Positions 9,116 to 18,421 are shown, numbered from the stretch's first letter. The stretch is 64,000 bases of DNA from Psychrobacillus sp. FSL H8-0483 (GCF_038637725.1 NZ_CP152052.1:851501-915500); one strand, 5' to 3'. Numbers and translations: made by a program. Notes: a model not told the origin generated them from the sequence alone.

Positions 9116-9490
9116 TTATTCTGTTTCCTTAAAAATCTCCCCTGCTATTCCCATTGCCTGAACAGCTTTTGGAAACCCAACGTATCCGACACAGTGGATG
9201 ATGATTTCGATAATTTCTTCTTTTGAGAGCCCAACGTTTAGAGCGGCCTGTAAGTGAACTTTAAGCTGATCGAAAGCTCCCTGTGTGATAAGTGCTGTGA
9301 GTGTGATGATTTCCCGTTGTACGTGGGAAAGAGTATTTCTAGAGTAGAGATCTCCAAAGCCAAAGGATACAATCATCTCCCATAAGTCAGGTGAAATTTT
9401 TTTTATTTCTTCCATGCCAGCTCGTACTTCTTTAGAAAAAAATTCTTCCATTGCACGTAAACCAGACTCGTATCGCTTGTTATTTTCCAT
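9116..9490 (-). CDS. Carboxymuconolactone decarboxylase family protein
   Basis: 124 residues from the ATG at 9490, chosen because GGGGAGG lies just upstream; a longer frame runs back into the preceding gene. The all-helical core has the segment TLSHVQREIITLTALITQGAFDQLKVHLQAALNVGLSKEEIIEIIIHCVGYVGFPKA, the hallmark of the AhpD/CMD fold, but it lacks the CxxC pair of AhpD, so it is CMD-like (a lactone-ring decarboxylase or a non-redox relative). The stop of the ThDP enzyme is 1 base from this ATG, so the two are coupled. The substrate is not evident. Confidence 0.82.
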   Translation of the reverse strand: MENNKRYESGLRAMEEFFSKEVRAGMEEIKKISPDLWEMIVSFGFGDLYSRNTLSHVQREIITLTALITQGAFDQLKVHLQAALNVGLSKEEIIEIIIHCVGYVGFPKAVQAMGIAGEIFKETE

Positions 9491-9491
9491 A

Positions 9492-11126
9492 TTATTGCCT
9501 CCCCATAGTTGGTGGTATTTCGTTTTCATCCACTAATGCTTCAATCACGATTGGTTTGTTTGTTTCTTCAATCTTATGTAATGCTTCTTTTATACTATCA
9601 GTTAAATCATAAGGGTTATAACAGGTGTATGCTTCCAGTCCCATAGATTCGGCAAATCGGGCTACATTGAGCGGAGTCTCATAAATCCCACCGATAGACG
9701 TGCCAATCATTTTTTGCATCCCTTTTTCCACCATGTCCAATCGTCCATTATTCAAAACGATGAATAGGACAGGGGAGTTATAATTGTACGCCGTTGAAAG
9801 TTCCGTACCGTGCATGAACATACATCCATCCCCAACTAAGCATACAATTGTTTCTTTAGGGGCTGCTAGTTTTGCACCTATGGAATAGCCAATTCCGTTG
9901 CCCATCGCACCGAATATATCATCAAAGAAGAAAGACCCAGGCCTGTAAATGTCAAAGTATTTGATACCGTAAAAAGAGTGGCTCCCATCATCTCCAAAAA
10001 TAATCGCGTCATCTGGAAGCGCGTAACGCATCGCCCGTAATACTTGGACGGCAGACATTCGCTCTCCTGGATTATTATCATGAAGTGGGATTGACTCGAT
10101 TGGCATTAAAAATGCTTCGCTATCGGTTTTCGGTATATCCTTTAAAATAGCTGTCAGATTCGCTTTTATATCGCCAAGTACTGGAGTAGTTGGTACTGGG
10201 ATCGATTTCCCAATAAAGGTTGGGTCATAATCGAAGTGAATGATGTGCTCCGGGTACATCGCTTCAGATAATCCGGCGATTGACATATCACTTAGTTTTG
10301 AACCGATGACAAGGAGTAGGTCAACCTTTTCATGTAAGAATTCTGTCGCTTCGGCGGTACCACCCAATCCGAATGCTCCCAATGAAAGCGTATGATTGGA
10401 AGGAAATGCCCCTTTTCCTCCTGGTGTGGTGATGACAGGAATACTCCAATGCTCCGCAAGATGCTGTACTTCTTCGTAGGCCTGACTTGAATGAACGCCT
10501 TTTCCTAGGAATAAAAGGGGACGTTTGGCCACATTCAGTTTATCGATTACTTCCCCTGTTTTAGGCGAAATCATATCGTGGGACACAGGTAACTCCAGTT
10601 GGAATGGTTCAATCTGTTCTAACAAAATATCAAACGGGATGGACAGATGTACAGGTCCTTTTACACCTGATAACGCTTTTTCAAGGGCATGCTGCAGGAA
10701 CGGCTGTAGCATATCACCTCGTTCTACCCGTGCACTAAACTTGGTGACAGATTTAAACATATCTACAAGATCAGCACCAAATAGGCTAGAGTCTTGTCCC
10801 ATTGCTTTTCCAGTATCTTTCATCGAAGGGTGGCCTGTGATGATTAATAGTGGTAGATTAGAGGCTTTCGCCTGGCCAGCAGCTGTAATCAGGTTAGTCC
10901 CACCAGGTCCAGACGTACCAACTGCGACCCCTATTTTTTGAGTCATTAAGGCATAGCCGGAAGCTTCAAACCCTGCTGCTGCTTCGTGTTTACTTAATAC
11001 AAATTCCATATCATGGTGCAATATTTCGAATAATATAGGAGATATTGCCTTACCAGGAATCCCAAAAATATGATGAATTCCCCAATGTTTAAAATTCGCT
11101 ACTAATACGGATGAAGTCGTTTTCAT
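9492..11126 (-). CDS. Thiamine diphosphate-dependent enzyme, acetolactate synthase-like
   Basis: 544 residues with the three-domain layout of the acetolactate synthase/benzoylformate decarboxylase family. The N-terminal pyrimidine-binding domain carries the cofactor-activating glutamate (KHEAAAGFEA, Glu48), the middle domain has a Rossmann-like fold (about 190-320), and the C-terminal domain has the ThDP/Mg motif VGDGCMFM...VLNNGRLD (GDG to NN spacing as expected). It probably handles a 2-oxo acid. The absence of a small regulatory subunit and the partnership with a CMD-like protein point to a catabolic decarboxylase or synthase and not branched-chain biosynthesis. GGGGGAGGATG precedes the ATG. 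Second gene of the minus-strand operon. Confidence 0.82.
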   Translation of the reverse strand: MKTTSSVLVANFKHWGIHHIFGIPGKAISPILFEILHHDMEFVLSKHEAAAGFEASGYALMTQKIGVAVGTSGPGGTNLITAAGQAKASNLPLLIITGHPSMKDTGKAMGQDSSLFGADLVDMFKSVTKFSARVERGDMLQPFLQHALEKALSGVKGPVHLSIPFDILLEQIEPFQLELPVSHDMISPKTGEVIDKLNVAKRPLLFLGKGVHSSQAYEEVQHLAEHWSIPVITTPGGKGAFPSNHTLSLGAFGLGGTAEATEFLHEKVDLLLVIGSKLSDMSIAGLSEAMYPEHIIHFDYDPTFIGKSIPVPTTPVLGDIKANLTAILKDIPKTDSEAFLMPIESIPLHDNNPGERMSAVQVLRAMRYALPDDAIIFGDDGSHSFYGIKYFDIYRPGSFFFDDIFGAMGNGIGYSIGAKLAAPKETIVCLVGDGCMFMHGTELSTAYNYNSPVLFIVLNNGRLDMVEKGMQKMIGTSIGGIYETPLNVARFAESMGLEAYTCYNPYDLTDSIKEALHKIEETNKPIVIEALVDENEIPPTMGRQ

Positions 11127-11141
11127 GCTGTCATCCTCCCC

Positions 11142-13373
11142 CTATGCTCTATGTTGTTCTAAATAAATCTTCTCTATTTCGTCCGCGGGAAGTGGTTTGC
11201 TAAAGAAATAACCCTGTGAGATATCACACTGGTGATTTTTCAGAAAATCAAGCTGTTCCTTTGTTTCCACACCTTCTGCAATCACCTCCTTATGTAGGTT
11301 GTGTGCTAACGTGATAATTGCTTTTACAATAATGGCATCCTCCTCATTGTTCATTAATCCACTAACGAAGGATCTGTCGATCTTAATATAATCAATCGGA
11401 AAATTTTTTAAATAATTTAGCGAGCTATAGCCTGTCCCGAAATCATCAATACTGATACCAATACCGAGTGCTTTTAGCTGTTCCAATACGTGAATGGAGT
11501 ATTCGTACTCCATCGCCATATATTCAGTGATCTCCACGACAACATATGCCGGATCGATCGCTGTACGTTCCAACACCTCTTCCATAAATGGGATGAGATT
11601 TCCAGTAAGGAATTGTTGCGTCGATAGATTAACGGACATTTTTACCGGTATCATTCCAGCATCTTGCCATTTTTTGTTTTGAGAACAGGCCTCATCGATG
11701 ACCCACTCTCCAATTTGGGTGATCAATCCGTTTTCTTCTGCCAGCTTTATAAATTTTCCTGGAGGTATTTGACCTAACGTAGGATGCTGCCAGCGAATTA
11801 ACGCTTCAAATCCAACCAATTTACCGGTATCGTTATTAATTTGGGGCTGATAATGGAGAACAAACTCATTTTTCTCCAGTGCTCTTCTTAAATCGACCTC
11901 AAGCATGTATTCATCCATCATTGCATCTAATAATTCAGAGGTATGAACAACATAGCGATTTTTCCCTTGCGATTTTGCCTGGTACATCGCATTATCAGCG
12001 TAGACCATGAGCTGTTCCATTGTAATTGGGTAGTCGGGATAAATAGCAACCCCGATACTCGCTGTCGTATGTAATTCTTTCCCGCTGACATGAAAAGGTT
12101 GTCGCACCAGTTGGAGTATCTCTTCAGCTTTTTTCGTGACATAATCCAGATCAACAAAATCTTTCAGTATGAAAATAAATTCATCGCCACCCATTCGAGC
12201 AAGTATATCCTTTTCCCCAAGACATCCACATAAACGCTTGCTTACCTCGATAAGGAGTTTATCTCCGTAAGAATGATTAAAGTTATCATTAATGATTTTA
12301 AAACGATCTAGGTCTATGTATAAAAGGGCTAAAGTCCTATGATGACCTGCATTTAGGTCCTTGATAATGGATTCTATTTCCTTATTAATATATCGTCTGT
12401 TTGGTAGATTTGTTAAATCATCATGATAGGCTAAGTAGTTATACTTCTCCTGCAGTATGTAACGATCTGAAATGTCCCTAAACTGACCAAAGGCACCTAT
12501 CATTTTGTCTTCTTCATAAATTGGCTGTGCATCGAACAGGCAGACGATGAGGTTACCAGCGTCATCTTTAAATTTTATTTCTTCATTATTAAATATTCTT
12601 TCTTGTTCCAGTACTTCTTTAAAATACTCTCCCGTTAGATATGATTCACGAATATTTCTTCCCACAACCGAATCTCTACTGTTATTCGAAATTTTTTGTG
12701 CAAAGCTATTAAACTCGGTAGTGATTCCTTTCTCGTCTGTAATAACAATTCCATTTCTTGTTCTGCTTAACATAATCTGATTCATAATATTAAGCTTCTT
12801 ATTTTGTTTTCTTAATAATAATTCTCTTTCGATTGAGTCAACCGCCTGGGTTAGCATCGTTAAGAAAAGTGCATTCTGAAACTGGATGGGCATCATGAGG
12901 CATACACTGCCAAGCAAGTTATTGTCATCGGTATAGTGAAATGCGGTCCCGTAACAAGCAATGCCATGAAGAAACGTATGATAATGTTGTTCGCCAATAA
13001 GACTAATTGGGTGCTTTTGTTGCAATGATAGACTAATAACATTCGTGCCTGTATCTTCTTGGATGAATAGGCTGGCAGGTCTGATTCCGAATTGTTCGAT
13101 GGTAGACTTTATGGTTTCGTCTCCTTCAATTCCAAGAAGGAAACCGGTTGCATCCGAAACAACAACGAGTATCGGGGTGCCTTTTAAGGAATCCAGTAGC
13201 TTATTCGAGAAAAAACTAACAACTGACAATATTTCGCTATATGATTTTCTCTTCTTTTCAAACTCCACTTCGTTTAAAAAATTCTTTGGTCTTGATACCT
13301 CATTCGGATCCATCCCGGCCTCTATGCACATTCTCTTAGATTCTGTAATGTAGTATGGTTCCCTCGTATTCAT
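11142..13373 (-). CDS. Sensor-PAS-GGDEF-EAL cyclic-di-GMP protein
   Basis: 743 residues. The N-terminus (about 1-190) resembles the GAF-like sensory region of AcoR-type activators. A PAS domain follows (about 205-315, RNGIVITDEKGITTEFN). The diguanylate cyclase domain (about 325-480) has an intact GGDEF at 395-399. The product-inhibition site that should read RxxD five residues earlier is GEKD, so allosteric inhibition is probably lost. The EAL domain (about 490-740) keeps EAL at 523-525 and DDFGTGYSS, so phosphodiesterase activity is plausible. No membrane segments, hence cytoplasmic. It is the first gene of a likely three-gene operon, with 15 bases to the ThDP gene. GGAGGAG precedes the ATG. 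Confidence 0.88.
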   Translation of the reverse strand: MNTREPYYITESKRMCIEAGMDPNEVSRPKNFLNEVEFEKKRKSYSEILSVVSFFSNKLLDSLKGTPILVVVSDATGFLLGIEGDETIKSTIEQFGIRPASLFIQEDTGTNVISLSLQQKHPISLIGEQHYHTFLHGIACYGTAFHYTDDNNLLGSVCLMMPIQFQNALFLTMLTQAVDSIERELLLRKQNKKLNIMNQIMLSRTRNGIVITDEKGITTEFNSFAQKISNNSRDSVVGRNIRESYLTGEYFKEVLEQERIFNNEEIKFKDDAGNLIVCLFDAQPIYEEDKMIGAFGQFRDISDRYILQEKYNYLAYHDDLTNLPNRRYINKEIESIIKDLNAGHHRTLALLYIDLDRFKIINDNFNHSYGDKLLIEVSKRLCGCLGEKDILARMGGDEFIFILKDFVDLDYVTKKAEEILQLVRQPFHVSGKELHTTASIGVAIYPDYPITMEQLMVYADNAMYQAKSQGKNRYVVHTSELLDAMMDEYMLEVDLRRALEKNEFVLHYQPQINNDTGKLVGFEALIRWQHPTLGQIPPGKFIKLAEENGLITQIGEWVIDEACSQNKKWQDAGMIPVKMSVNLSTQQFLTGNLIPFMEEVLERTAIDPAYVVVEITEYMAMEYEYSIHVLEQLKALGIGISIDDFGTGYSSLNYLKNFPIDYIKIDRSFVSGLMNNEEDAIIVKAIITLAHNLHKEVIAEGVETKEQLDFLKNHQCDISQGYFFSKPLPADEIEKIYLEQHRA

Positions 13374-13493
13374 GTTCTCCTCCTAAAACCTTTATATAAA
13401 ATATATACCCTAGCCTAAAAGAGTTGTTATTTTTTGTGAAGTAGTGAAAAAAAGAATCCGTTTCTGCTAAGGTTAAATCTCACATAATAACTA

Positions 13494-13630
13494 GTAGAAA
13501 GAATTCCCAATGAACCTACTTTACCGCAAAACATCGTTCCATTCAATGGAAGGTGGAAGGGGGATGGTTCTCCTGTTCCCCTGACAGCTTTGGTATTAAA
13601 GACTCGTCCCGTTGTTAGGGACAATTCTAC
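13494..13630 (-). ncRNA. Candidate structured leader RNA upstream of the GGDEF/EAL operon
   Basis: On the minus strand the ends can pair (GUAGAA with UUCUAC, plus UCCC with GGGA). Inside are a local hairpin GUCCC-UAACAAC-GGGAC, a GGGG...CCCC pairing and UUCCA-UUGAA-UGGAA. The UCCC segment can choose between two partners. A weak hairpin with a run of seven U lies about 40 bases downstream. It does not match any riboswitch consensus I know, including the cyclic-di-GMP classes. Confidence 0.35.
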
Positions 13631-13690
13631 ACTATTTTTACAATAGACTACAATCCACCATTAAATATTATCTAGTATACATGTTCTATA

Positions 13691-13726
13691 AAAGGAAAAA
13701 GCAGCCGAAATCGAATCTTCGGCTGC
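13691..13726 (-). terminator. CCGAAAT-type hairpin between divergent regions
   Basis: Arms GCAGCCGAA / TTCGGCTGC. The T run (CTTTTTCCTTTT) is on the minus strand, while the plus-strand side reads CTTCATT, so it works best on the minus strand. No intact minus-strand gene lies upstream. Between here and 14180 I see only a decayed coding remnant (13930-14131). Confidence 0.55.
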
Positions 13727-13945
13727 CTTCATTATTATTAATACTATAGAAACAATTCTAAACGAATCCGACAAGAGCGGAGAAGATTGAAAAGCACTTT
13801 CGAACGAGTATCTATTCGTAATTGATATCCACATTTACCCTTCATACATTTGGATGAGGATCGTAGGTATTGCAAAGGGTCCAAATAATCTTCTCATTGA
13901 ATAAATCAATCATCTTCTCTATTTTTTAGAAAATTCTGGTAGTTA

Positions 13946-14131
13946 CTAGGTAGAAATTCTAGAGCTTTTGAATTAGATCCTAATAATATATATATAATTT
14001 TCTCTCTAAGTGAGGTGTATGTGTATTTAAAAGATTTTGAGAGTGCTAGAAAAGTTGTAGAAGACGCATTGATTGGAACGTTAATTGGAAAAAAGAATGT
14101 ATTCTTTAAACAAGTTTGCAATTATGATTAA
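13946..14131 (+). pseudogene. Possible decayed coding remnant
   Basis: One plus-strand frame after a TAG at about 13943 stays open for about 60 codons and ends LIGKKNVFFKQVCNYD at a TAA at 14129-14131, with plausible amino-acid composition (FELDPNNIYIIFS, YLKDFESARKVVEDAL) but no start codon with a ribosome site. It could be the 3' end of a lost gene; no family is recognisable. Confidence 0.25.
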
Positions 14132-14180
14132 GTTAGGAGAAAATTAAATTTTCACTGTTATTTAAAAGGGGATGTAGCAA

Positions 14181-15455
14181 ATGGAAGAGAATAAAATTTC
14201 AATGATTTTAGAAAAGGAATTAGTCGTGGCACTTGGATGCACGGAACCGGTTGCTATCGCGTTGGCAGCTGCTACTGCAAAGAAGCATGTGAACGGGGAA
14301 ATTCAAGAAGTAATGGTGAAGGCTAGTGGCAATATTATTAAGAATGCTAAATCCGTTGGAATTCCTGGGATGTCGGGTAAAGGTCTGGATTTCTCTGCAG
14401 CGATTGGGGTAGTTGCTGGCAACCCGGATAGAAAGCTGGAATTGTTAGAGGGGCTTACGAAGGAAGATGAACGTTTAGCCTTTAAGCTCATAGATGAAGG
14501 GAAAGTGAAGGCTAGCCAATCGGATAGTCCGAAGCGGTTATTCATTGAAGTCATTGTTCAAACAGATCAGCAGAATGCTAGAGTAATTATCTCGGATAAT
14601 CATAGCAACATCTCTTTAATTGAAGTGGATGGCAAAGCAATTTCTCGAGGTGGCTGTGAGAATCTAGGGGTCGCATCAGCAGGAGAAGAACTAGACAAAT
14701 TATCGATTGATGAAATTTATGAGTGGGTTATTCAAACCGATCTGAAGAACTTGGCACTGGTCAAACAGAGTATTGAATTGAACAAAGTAATTGCTCTAGA
14801 GGGACTTTCAGGTGATTACGGACTTAATGTTGGAAAAACCATTCAGCAAAATGTTCAAAAAGGCATATTATCAGATGATTTAGCTACTGTCGCTATGTCT
14901 CTTGCAGCTGCTGGCTCGGACGCTCGAATGGCGGGCTCGACACTGCCTGTTATGGCGAACTCTGGAAGTGGAAATCAAGGGATTGCCGTAACGCTTCCCG
15001 TCGTCGGTGTAGCGGAGAAACTCCAAGTTTCAGAAGAAAAAATGATTCGAGCAGTAGCACTTAGTCACTTAGTTACCATCCATATCAAATCTAAATTTGG
15101 CCGTCTATCCGCATTATGTGGGGTGACTGTTGCTGGAATGGGAGCAAGTGCAGGTATCGTCCATTTGCTGGATGGGTCACTTCAACAAGTCAAAGGGGCT
15201 ATACAAAATACTATTGGGAATGTATCGGGAATGATTTGCGACGGAGCAAAAGCGGGATGTGCTATGAAGGTTTCCACTTGTTCTAATGTTGCCGTTCAGT
15301 CTGCTTTGCTTGCTTTAAATCACCAAGAGATTCAGTCTACAGATGGCTTTATACATGGGGATGTAGAGAAAACGATTGATGCTTTCTGTACATTAGGCAA
15401 CGAAGGTACAAGGCAAACAGATGAATTGATTTTAAAATTAATGATGGAGAAGTAA
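14181..15455 (+). CDS. UPF0597/L-cysteine desulfidase family protein
   Basis: 424 residues matching the CyuA/UPF0597 family, whose members have the fold of serine dehydratase alpha chains and carry a [4Fe-4S] cluster. They break L-cysteine to pyruvate, ammonia and sulfide. Candidate ligands are Cys20 (VALGCTEP) and a C-terminal trio in MICDGAKAGCAMKVSTCSN (about 353-369). Length is normal for the family. AAAGGGGATG precedes the ATG. It stands alone. Specificity for cysteine versus serine or an alternative amino acid cannot be fixed from sequence. Confidence 0.82.
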   Translation: MEENKISMILEKELVVALGCTEPVAIALAAATAKKHVNGEIQEVMVKASGNIIKNAKSVGIPGMSGKGLDFSAAIGVVAGNPDRKLELLEGLTKEDERLAFKLIDEGKVKASQSDSPKRLFIEVIVQTDQQNARVIISDNHSNISLIEVDGKAISRGGCENLGVASAGEELDKLSIDEIYEWVIQTDLKNLALVKQSIELNKVIALEGLSGDYGLNVGKTIQQNVQKGILSDDLATVAMSLAAAGSDARMAGSTLPVMANSGSGNQGIAVTLPVVGVAEKLQVSEEKMIRAVALSHLVTIHIKSKFGRLSALCGVTVAGMGASAGIVHLLDGSLQQVKGAIQNTIGNVSGMICDGAKAGCAMKVSTCSNVAVQSALLALNHQEIQSTDGFIHGDVEKTIDAFCTLGNEGTRQTDELILKLMMEK

Positions 15456-15792
15456 AGTAGTGAAGAAATAGGGCGGAAGAGAAAATTAGAAAATACTTCT
15501 CTGTGTTAGATTCTAATCGTTTCTGATAATATGCTGAAATTCACTTACTATAATCTTCTTTACTTTCGGTATTTCAGTAGTAAATCTTTTTGTAGTAGTG
15601 GATTTGTCCTATAAACTCACTAACTTCGCTAGCCGAAATAATTAGTCCTTCGTGTCACTAAAGATAGATATATTTCGTTCCAAATGTTTTGTTTACATTA
15701 CTAATTAATCAAATATTCAAAATACATTTACTATTAATTTTTCCTTTGTTATTCTGTTAACGAATCTAAGAATAAGAAGGAGTGGATGGGTA
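15456..15792. other. Intergenic region without a recognised element
   Basis: 337 AT-rich bases. I find no clear terminator for the desulfidase gene and no reading frame of note. An AAGAAGGAG ribosome site for the next gene lies at 15774-15782. Confidence 0.4.
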
Positions 15793-16983
15793 GTGAAGAA
15801 GAAAATAGTTAGTACAATTGGAATTTTAGGATTATGTACAAGCTTGGCTTTCCCTGCTTATGCGGCTGATCCTGTAAATCAAGAAATGCATCATCATCCG
15901 TACTCGATCTCTGGTTTTATCAGTCACAGTGAGCTGCAAAAGAGTCTTAAACAGATCGAAAAATCAAGTAATGGGGTTGTACAGGTAGAGGTCGCTGGGC
16001 AATCACACAAAGGTTTGGATATTTATACGGTAAAAGTTGGGACGGGAGACAAGGTTATTCTTATTCAAAGTGAAATTCATGGAAACGAAAAAACTGGTAC
16101 GGTCGCCATTTTAAATCTATTAAATAACCTTTCCACAAATTCAAAAGAAGCGAAAAAAATACGGGAAGAAGTGACCCTTGTATTTATGCCAATGATGAAT
16201 CCAGATGCATCCGAAGGAGATAAACGTCGCAATAGTATGACATGGGCTGAAGTGGTGGAGGATTTCCCACAACTGGCGAGTGCTAAACCTTCTTGGAACT
16301 ATTTAGACCGAGGAATCAGTCAAAGTTATAACTACGGTGAAAATCCAGGTTTCGACGTAAATAGAGATTTCAATCCAAATCTCAACTATGTCCCAACGGC
16401 ACAAGATTTCCCAGGAGCATCCAATAAGCCTGGTTGGTTTATCACACCTGAATCGCAAACTTCTCGTGACGTATACAAAGAATTAAAAGCAGAATATGGA
16501 AACGTAGATGTTTTCGTAGATCTACATCATCAAGGCATGTATTATGTGGATGGCACGTCGGATGAAGTAACCCTTTCGTTATCTGCACAGTTTGTTCCAA
16601 ACCCGAACACGCCTGAAGGAGCGAAATATGCCCAATATGCTGATGACTATAACTATGATTTTTCAAGACAATTGAACGTTGCAGCTTATAACGAACTTCA
16701 ATCGTATGGAAACTCAAAGTTTACAAATATTTCTCTTTATTCTCAAGGTCTTGATCTTCCAGGCACGGCACTTGGAAGTTATGCACTGAATGGAAGTGGA
16801 ACGGTGCTTTTTGAGGTGAAAGGACAGACACAAATGATGGGGCATAAGGAAAAAGGACAACTTGTTAAATCGGTTGAACGTGGACTCGAAGCAATTATCC
16901 AAGGAGTTGCAGATGGTTCTGTTGAAACATTGAATCCGGAAGATTATGAGAAGATTCCACTGACATCTAATAGACCTTCTTGA
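15793..16983 (+). CDS. Secreted M14 zinc carboxypeptidase
   Basis: 396 residues, GTG start 11 bases after AAGAAGGAG. A signal peptide (about 1-25, ending AYA-A) precedes a M14 metallopeptidase domain. The zinc ligands are visible in SEIHGNEKTG (HxxE type, about residues 96-100) and VDLHHQGMYY (about 250), with a candidate catalytic glutamate in VLFEVKGQ near 341. The shape fits zinc carboxypeptidases that trim peptides or peptidoglycan stem peptides outside the cell. No anchor domain. Followed by a strong terminator. Confidence 0.83.
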   Translation: MKKKIVSTIGILGLCTSLAFPAYAADPVNQEMHHHPYSISGFISHSELQKSLKQIEKSSNGVVQVEVAGQSHKGLDIYTVKVGTGDKVILIQSEIHGNEKTGTVAILNLLNNLSTNSKEAKKIREEVTLVFMPMMNPDASEGDKRRNSMTWAEVVEDFPQLASAKPSWNYLDRGISQSYNYGENPGFDVNRDFNPNLNYVPTAQDFPGASNKPGWFITPESQTSRDVYKELKAEYGNVDVFVDLHHQGMYYVDGTSDEVTLSLSAQFVPNPNTPEGAKYAQYADDYNYDFSRQLNVAAYNELQSYGNSKFTNISLYSQGLDLPGTALGSYALNGSGTVLFEVKGQTQMMGHKEKGQLVKSVERGLEAIIQGVADGSVETLNPEDYEKIPLTSNRPS

Positions 16984-17045
16984 TGTCCCGGTATCAGAAT
17001 CAATTCTAATCGATACTTACATTTTTAGATTAATACTAACAAATA

Positions 17046-17088
17046 AGACCTCTTACACTTGAATTAATAAAGTGTAGGAGGTCTTTCT
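17046..17088 (+). terminator. Terminator of the M14 carboxypeptidase gene
   Basis: 15-bp stem AGACCTCTTACACTT / AAGTGTAGGAGGTCT with a 9-base loop and TTTCT. Downstream to 17321 there is only a 20-codon open tail (17092-17154) and AT-rich leader. Confidence 0.85.
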
Positions 17089-17321
17089 AATATTGAACTT
17101 TATTTTGATGAGTTTATAGATCCAGAGCATAAAGGAGAAGTGTTTTCAAAGTAAACTTCAGATTGTATCATCGACAGCTCTTCTATGGTAGGAAATGTAC
17201 TCTTTTACCCTTTCATCTAAAAAATTATCGTTTGAATATGTTAAAAAAAGGTAAGAGTATCAATATATTTGTAAAAAAACGGACTACATTTACATGACGT
17301 TTTTAAAGCGGAGGAACAAGA

Positions 17322-18236
17322 ATGAAGGATTGCACTATTATTGGAGGGGGACCAGCAGGTTTAAATGCGACATTGGTATTAGGAAGAGCCAGACGAACCG
17401 TGGTAATGGTCGATAGCAACGACGCACGCAATAAAGTCACTCATGAGGCACATGGCTTCGTTACAAGGGATGGGGTTAAACCGAATGAATTTCGAGAATT
17501 GGCCCATCAAGAATTTAAAAAATACAATACGATTGAGACAATGGAAGACAAGGTCATAGAGATCATTAAAGAAGCGGATGGTTTCACAATCAAGACGGAT
17601 AAAGGGATGGAATGGAAGACAAGAAAGGTTGTGTTGGCTACAGGCGTGACTGAAAAGTTTCCGAACGTGCCGAACTTTCGGAATTATTACGGCAAGAGCA
17701 TATTCAACTGTCCTTATTGTGATGCGTGGGAACTGAGAGACCAGCCACTTGCGTTGTTCGGGGTTGTGGAATTTACGATCCATATGGCAGAGATTCTTCG
17801 GAATTGGTCCAAGGACTTGGTTATCTTTACAAACGGGGACAAAGTGACAAAAAGCCAGTTCAAACGGTTGAACAGCATGCAAGTACGGGTGGAAACTAGT
17901 CCAGTAAAACTACTTACTGGTAATGACGGGCTGCTCCATAGTGTTGAGTTGGAAGACGGACTTGTCATCGAAAGAACCGGGGGATTTGTCACACCGGAAT
18001 TGGTACAGGCAACGGATCTAGGGACAGCTATGGGTTTGAAGCTGGACGATACAGGGGGCCACAAGTGCGACGAAGCGGGAAAAACGAAAATTCATGGTTT
18101 TTTTGTAGCCGGGGAAGCAGCAACTATTTATCCATCACAAATCATCATTGCGGCAGCAAGCGGTGCGACAGTGGCTATGGCCGTGAATGTGGAACTTACA
18201 CATGAAGGGATTTTAGGGAGTGACAATCATGTTTAA
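17322..18236 (+). CDS. Thioredoxin-reductase-like FAD/NAD(P) oxidoreductase
   Basis: 304 residues. The FAD-binding loop is present at the N-terminus (TIIGGGPAGLNATLVLGRA) and the C-terminal FAD motif at GFFVAGEAATIYPSQIIIAAASG. A redox-active CPYC lies at about 130-133, where thioredoxin reductases have CAxC. The second nucleotide loop is degenerate (LFGVVEFTIHMAE, lacking the usual GGGDSA), so NADPH binding may differ or be lost. Close relatives are annotated as NAD(P)/FAD-dependent oxidoreductases of unknown substrate. GCGGAGG precedes the ATG. Its end abuts a gene remnant. Confidence 0.82.
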   Translation: MKDCTIIGGGPAGLNATLVLGRARRTVVMVDSNDARNKVTHEAHGFVTRDGVKPNEFRELAHQEFKKYNTIETMEDKVIEIIKEADGFTIKTDKGMEWKTRKVVLATGVTEKFPNVPNFRNYYGKSIFNCPYCDAWELRDQPLALFGVVEFTIHMAEILRNWSKDLVIFTNGDKVTKSQFKRLNSMQVRVETSPVKLLTGNDGLLHSVELEDGLVIERTGGFVTPELVQATDLGTAMGLKLDDTGGHKCDEAGKTKIHGFFVAGEAATIYPSQIIIAAASGATVAMAVNVELTHEGILGSDNHV

Positions 18237-18241
18237 TCAGT

Positions 18242-18421
18242 GTGCTTGTCTCTCATATATCTCAAGCGGTTCCTTCTGCATTTGTTGTTTTAGGTAAAGG
18301 TAAAGAGGGAGAACCATCAGTTCACAATCCTCGCATGCATCAAAATGAAGACATCTTTAAATATGGTGCTGCTTTACATGCAAATGTTGCAATGGAATGG
18401 CTAAAAGCTCAGCATAATTAG
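18242..18421 (+). pseudogene. C-terminal remnant of an M20 amidohydrolase/peptidase
   Basis: Starting 6 bases after the preceding stop, an open frame encodes 59 residues ending at TAG. It reads SHISQAVPSAFVVLGKGK, then HNPRMHQNEDIFKYGAALHANVAMEWL, the usual end of M20 aminoacylase/amidohydrolases (histidine-rich loop, then NED and a final helix). The catalytic N-terminal two thirds are missing, so this is the scar of a deletion that brought the flavoprotein gene next to it. Confidence 0.65.

Noticed and set aside
8898-9161. 87-codon plus-strand frame (MSIHISRGRRTNIRHK...)
   Set aside because: No ribosome site, overlaps the end of the CMD-like gene and crosses two hairpins; treated as non-coding.
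17092-17154. 20-codon tail resembling a gene end (IELYFDEFIDPEHKGEVFSK)
   Set aside because: Too short to assign; mentioned only as a possible scar.
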